Below, piece after piece: positions 59,545 through 64,000 of a stretch of 64,000 nt of DNA (its first letter is position 1; each line of letters begins with the position of its first letter). The notes below the pieces were generated by a model, which saw only the letters and a list, made by a program, of their open reading frames with translations, was not told the DNA's origin and did no database searches. This DNA is from Armillaria gallica (lineage: Eukaryota; Basidiomycota; Agaricomycetes; Agaricales; Physalacriaceae). Location of the stretch: positions 3,906,001 to 3,970,000 of the forward strand of contig JBANDB010000006.1 of assembly GCA_037576215.1 (NCBI GenBank), in the 5' to 3' direction. The translations under genes were made by a program, and so were the position numbers.

Positions 59545-59965
59545 TCGAGATTGTTGATGCTGGAAGCGAGGGATGCGTGCTCTGGGCCCACAGTGCGGAA
59601 CGGCGAACATATCACGCCACCTCTATACCACAACTATCTTCAAGGCTGCTCAAGCGCTCAAGACGTAAGTACTCTTCATTCCGGCTGTACACACATATTC
59701 CCTATCCCTCCATCCACACCCCGTCGGGATATCTACGCCAAACATGTCGTCCATACTACCAATGAATGGACGACCCATCTCTTCGCGTGGATGTAGGAAA
59801 AAGATCGGTCCCGTACCAGGCCATATAACTGCACAGCACGCTGGAACTGGCTTCGATAGCGGATGACTTGGTGCACTGTTGATTGTGCTATAACCAGGCA
59901 CGTCCAAGATTGAAGAACCCATCCTTCTTTGACGCTGTTGGATGTGCTGATAACAGTCGAGTCGA
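59545..59965 (+). pseudogene. DAO oxidoreductase fragment with internal deletion
   Basis: Pieces MLEARDACSGPTVRNGEHIT and PPLYHNYL are joined, after a deletion, to KYSSFRLYTHIPYPSIH and DIYAKHVVHTTNEWTTHLF. Decayed LELASIADD and FDAVGCADNSRVEFRF pieces follow. Frameshifts and stops are present. It is related to 53514-54804 but in plus orientation. Confidence 0.7.
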
Positions 59966-60247
59966 GTTTCGATTTCCGGCTCATACCTTGGTGAGTTGCT
60001 TTGGGAATGTGTTACCAATTCAATTACTCCCGAGGTCAAAGGAGCAAAGTTCGTGATCCAAGGAAGTACTATACATGTAAGCGAAACAATGACACACTCT
60101 GATTCGAGGCGATGACATTCTAGGTAGAACCGTGTTGCAACTACACCTCACCTGAGGTTCTCCCTGTATACATCTAATTATAACAGGATGAGCAGGTTTC
60201 GTATGTGCCATTACTTCCTTCCACCTCAAGTCTTCGTTCTGACTAGA
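59966..60247. other. Short intergenic, upstream of HET-like gene
   Basis: 280 bp holding the presumed promoter of the HET-like gene. No motif stands out. Confidence 0.3.
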
Positions 60248-62134
60248 ATGGCTAGCGCTCCACAGGCGACAGAATCAGATTCGATGGGAGGGCTATGCAA
60301 ATCCTTCGCGCAGAAACAACAAGGTGCGTAGCTGTAAAATGCCATAGAAATGCACTGGATAACAGTATCATTGAGAAAGACATATTATTTAAACCTCTCC
60401 AACGTCACCATCATTGCTCCTATTGAAGACGGCTTGTCGATCGAAGATATCAAAGTCCCAAATCAACGAGCCTATACGGGTTCAAAGCCTGTCATACCAT
60501 CCTCTCTCGCTGACACCCCCAGCGCCAGCCTCGGCGTCAATGAGCTGATGGAGATACTGAACAGCACTCTTGGCACCAAATATGACCTCACCCCTTCTCT
60601 GTCATCCCTTCTCGCAGAGTACATATCGGATAAATATGACTTTGGCACCGTATATGGTTATCTCCGCCCCATATGGTTTGACTGTGACTTGAACGACATG
60701 AAAGATTCACTACGCTCCTCTGAAGCGAAGGAGCTAGAAATGCGAAAAAAAGCTGTAGTTGATGGCCAGATCACTTGGAAGGGATTGCGCATGGCCCCTA
60801 GGCGCGTCTGGGATCTCTTCAGCAACAGGGTGGTGCCTTGGTGGGTCGCCTTGCATACGCCATGGGGGATATCACATGCCTGGCTGGATATCAGCCGTCG
60901 CAAAAAGGTGGACACTCCCATTAATGGACATCAATGGCCCGTGCCCATCCCCGAAGACACCAACCTCGATCTCATCCGTATCGAAATGCTGAATCTCGGA
61001 GCTGAGTATGCATGGTTGGATGTCCTCTGTTTGAGGCAGGAAGCTGAAGGGGTGCGAAACGAGGCTCTGCGTGCAGGGGAGTGGATGTTGGATGTGCCCA
61101 CTATTGGAAATGCATATGCAGTGGGAACAGTGGTTTGCTACTTCAACGGGCTTGGACGGTGCTTGAAGCGCGGGAGTGAAGATTGGAATTTCGAAGAGTG
61201 CCATTTCGATAGCGATTGGAGTTGGTTCAAACGCACGTGGACGCTACAGGAAACGAGTGACGATTGGACAATAGGTGGGGATATGGGTGACGAGATGTTG
61301 AATGAGGAAGTACGGGAAAGATTCATGTTGCAAGTGGTATCTGTGGAAGAAATGACAGATGTGGTTCGCCATCTATCGCTATTGCGGGATCGCACATCCG
61401 AGAAGGATGTCGATAAAGTTGCAGCACTGGCATACTTTTTGGCAGCCAGCAGCACACCAGCACATAATGAAACACGGCCCTCTATATCTACCACTCACGA
61501 TGGCACAAAGATCGACCCCACTTCAAACGATAATTCCATCGGAACAGATGAACCAACCTCAACCACAGCACCGGCATACTCTGAGCTGGAGTCTGCTGAA
61601 GATGCTTGGACAGCTCTGGTGAAGGTGATGTCGGAGTATAATCGTCCAGAGATGCTCTTTTTGTATCATGAACCGGGGCCCGAAAAGAATGTATGGAGAC
61701 CATCTTGGCAGCAGGCTATGAACTGGACTACAATGGATTCCGGCTATGAATTATATTGGGAGGTTGAACACAATATGGAGACGGGTACCTATTCATACGG
61801 TGGTTGGCACGTTGAATCGGTACAGGTACAAGGGTTGGCAACGCCGGGAGCAGCACCTCGCAAAGGACACCTAATTGCCCAAGCCCTGAACGGAGAGGAG
61901 CATCGATACATCATTTCCGCTGGCCATCAATACCCAATACCGGACGGTGTATATGCATTGCTATGCTATGAACGGTACGGATCAAATGACCCTACTCCAT
62001 GCGTTGTTGGGAAGATGTTGCTCAATCAAACATTCATAAAGACATCGGTGTTCGAAGTCATCGGCTTGTCGTGGTATGAAACAAACTGGGAGAGCCTTCT
62101 GGGTGCTAAAAAGTCACGTATTGTTCTTGGTTGA
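60248..62134 (+). CDS. HET-like (heterokaryon incompatibility type) protein
   Basis: Exon 1 (60248-60323, MASAPQATESDSMGG) is joined by a 42-nt intron (GTGCGT...AACAG) to a long exon 60366-62134, giving 614 residues. If unspliced, the start at 60350 gives 594 residues. The HET-like core shows GISHAWLD (about residue 193), then LDLIRIEMLNLGAEYAWLDV and LCLRQE (about 225-251), EWMLDVPTIGNAYAV, and WSWFKRTWTLQET (about 310-322). These correspond to the HET motifs including the conserved tryptophan/TLQE. A C-terminal region has EDAWTALVKVM, WRPSWQQAMN and a repeat-free tail. Basidiomycete HET-like proteins are suspected allorecognition or immune-type factors; the role here is inferred. No NACHT or TIR partner domain is present. 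Confidence 0.82.
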
Positions 62135-64000
62135 AATACTTAAACCAAAGTCGGTCATAGCTTCTGTATATTCTTTGGGAAGGTGTCGCTGCCTCACACC
62201 ATAAAATGCAGTGTGTATTATGTAAATGCTGCCTCTGGTGCTACATTCATGTTCATTCCCTTTGTTCTGCGTCTAAATCAGATGAATTAATCTTACCGAC
62301 CCAGCGTCGCAGCAAGCACAGATGTGACAAGTCATATCTTTGCGGTGAGTTTTTCCTTGTCACGCAAATCAGGGTGAAAACATATTAATCATTCTTGGAG
62401 ATGACCAACTGAAGATAATGTTCACCATACGGAGGAGTTTCTAAAGTCATCATAAAACGAACGAACAGTCCGGAACAGTGTCTGAAGATGCTTTAGTGGC
62501 CATCAGAGGCTAGGAATCAAGCAGACTTACGAATGGATTGTCCTCCATAGTCACTGATACTAATAGCCATGGGATCCAAGACGACCCGATTTTATCCAAG
62601 GGCGAGTAAGAATAGTTGAGATTTATTTCCCAAGATTCATCTTCAATAGTAGCAAGTACACATATTCGCAAGGATATTGATCCCAAGGTTGACCTCGTCT
62701 TGTAACCTCTGCTCGTGCAGGACACGACCAGAGGGATATCAACGTTCGATGAACGACAAGTTGTCGATCAAACATCTCAGTGGGCGGGCCTTATATGCTG
62801 GAACAACGAAGCGTCATTTACATTGGAGAAAGAGAAGCGCTGGCATTCGGAATTCTCACTTTTCACCCGTACCGGATGGAAAATACGGCGAGGTAATAAG
62901 GTTGTACGAACAAGACGATAAAGGCAAGTCCCAAGAAGAAATGGAAGAAGCGAGCCTATAGATAAAAAGCAGAAAGTCGTAGAGAGATGGCTCGGATTTC
63001 CCCGTATTTTCACCTAGTCTGATGTTCTGTAATCAAGGGCTCAATTTCTCTTGTGGTCGTGGAAATTGCGCGTGTTGAGGAGATGCCTTCTCTTCATCGT
63101 CGGCCCTTCCAGAATCCACCGGTAGCTAGGTTCCTCTTCCATCGGCCTGAACGTTACCCGCAAAGGATATGTATCCCGGCGATCACTCCTCGACTGGTCG
63201 TTGGGATAGAGCCTGGTTGGTAGATACGTCCTGGGCTGGAGTTGAACTCTTCATCACAGCGATCAGGAGGGGATTCTGGTTTGGAGCCGCGAAAAAGAGG
63301 GAAGTTATGAACACCTTGAATGAAATTCCCCGGGAAGTGCGTCGTCTCGGGCTCCTTTGAAGTACCATACATGAGGGTGCGCTATCGCGTCAAGAGGGCT
63401 CGTGGTAATATGGCGTAAGGTCTATCGAGGACAGCGCGTCTCCCTGACTGTTCGAAAATGAGAAGGATTCTAACTCTCCGTCATGGCCCCCGCTTCGCCT
63501 TTCTGAATACAACCTCAACGATCCTCCATCAGAGCTTCAACCACTCGTCTCGGTATCCTGAGACGACTCGCCGGAGGATACACATAGTGGGCAGTGATGT
63601 TTGCGCAGGGATGTGGGGATGAGGCGCCATTTCTGCAGTCGAGCGATAGATTTCACCTATCGTCGTACGAACTTGCACCGTAAGAAAGGCCATTTAACAA
63701 CGTCTCCACCATTTCTTTTCCACATCGGTCCTGCCGCGAGCTCCTAGCAGGGTTCGTCTTCCATTGTCACGTCAAAGCCTGCCTGGAATGGAACGTCGCC
63801 TACGAATGATGGGTATTCCTTGAGCGGTCGTCAGAATAGAGCCAACGAATACGTCGGGACCGCTAGTTTGGAATGATCGGCGGCAGAGTAGACATGTCTA
63901 GGGCTGAAGTTCTTCACCACAGCTGCGCTGTGATCAAGTGGCTATGTTCCGACAGTGGGGGATTCATGCTGGGCCCCTCTCATTCAGCGAGAGAGCTGCG
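62135..64000. other. Gene-poor end of the window
   Basis: No convincing gene. Frames such as 62677-62961 are short and unsupported. Two stretches, about 63120-63290 and 63750-63930, share diverged blocks in the same order (TCTTCCAT, a GGTCGT block, ATAGAGCC, GAATACGTCG/AGATACGTCC-like, GGGCTG(G)AGTT), suggesting an old duplication. Confidence 0.4.

Noticed and set aside
62677..62961. 94-codon plus-strand frame
   Set aside because: No family resemblance, no paralogue in the window and an overlapping frame of similar length in another phase.
1..64000. tRNA genes
   Set aside because: I looked for GGTTCRANNCC boxes paired with acceptor stems and found none that folds convincingly by eye. A tRNAscan search would settle it.

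Overview
The window is eukaryotic, most likely from a mushroom-forming basidiomycete (Agaricomycete). Genes carry many introns of about 45-60 nt with GTRNGT donors and CTNAC-like branch points. The families present (TRANK1-like UvrD helicases with TPRs, F-box/LRR proteins, a HET-like protein, Mup1-like and UNC93-like transporters) fit that group. There is no ribosomal RNA gene, no tRNA that I could recognise and no prokaryotic signal. Species cannot be told from the sequence.

Layout. 0.8-9.0 kb (minus): a complete TRANK1-like superfamily 1 helicase gene (copy 1). 9.6-11.5 kb (minus): an UNC93-like MFS transporter. 12.65-13.37 kb: three tandem repeat units. 13.5-15.9 kb (minus): an amino-acid (methionine-type) permease. 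16-21.8 kb: a repeat mosaic holding a 1-kb inverted duplication with two head-to-head copies of an unrecognised 162-165 residue protein gene that has a 7-nt microexon. 22.1-27.6 kb: a compact housekeeping block of YOP1/REEP-like, OST5/TMEM258, RPA12-like, a hypothetical acidic protein, an F-box-like protein and a small Med9-like protein. 28.7-30.3 kb: an F-box/LRR-type gene whose paralogue lies at 55.4-56.9 kb in the opposite orientation.

31-53 kb is a segmental duplication tract. Two further helicase copies (plus strand, 32.9-37.7 and 42.6-52.6 kb) are each preceded by the same head of broken DAO-type oxidoreductase and broken UNC93 transporter pieces. Copy 2 has lost the entire helicase core by an in-frame deletion but keeps the rest of its reading frame. 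Copy 3 keeps the helicase, but its C-terminal exons are broken by a 219-bp insertion, a nonsense codon and a 1.58-kb TIR element.

53.5-60 kb holds more DAO-oxidoreductase wreckage, one piece interrupted by a 305-bp MITE. 60.2-62.1 kb is a HET-like gene. The last 1.9 kb shows no convincing gene.

Three TIR elements without transposase are recognisable: 40616-41338 (110-bp perfect TIRs, TTA duplication), 50946-52526 (GCGTTT-rich ends, 8-10 bp duplication) and 57639-57943. Together they and the duplications describe a young, rapidly rearranging locus next to a conserved housekeeping block.
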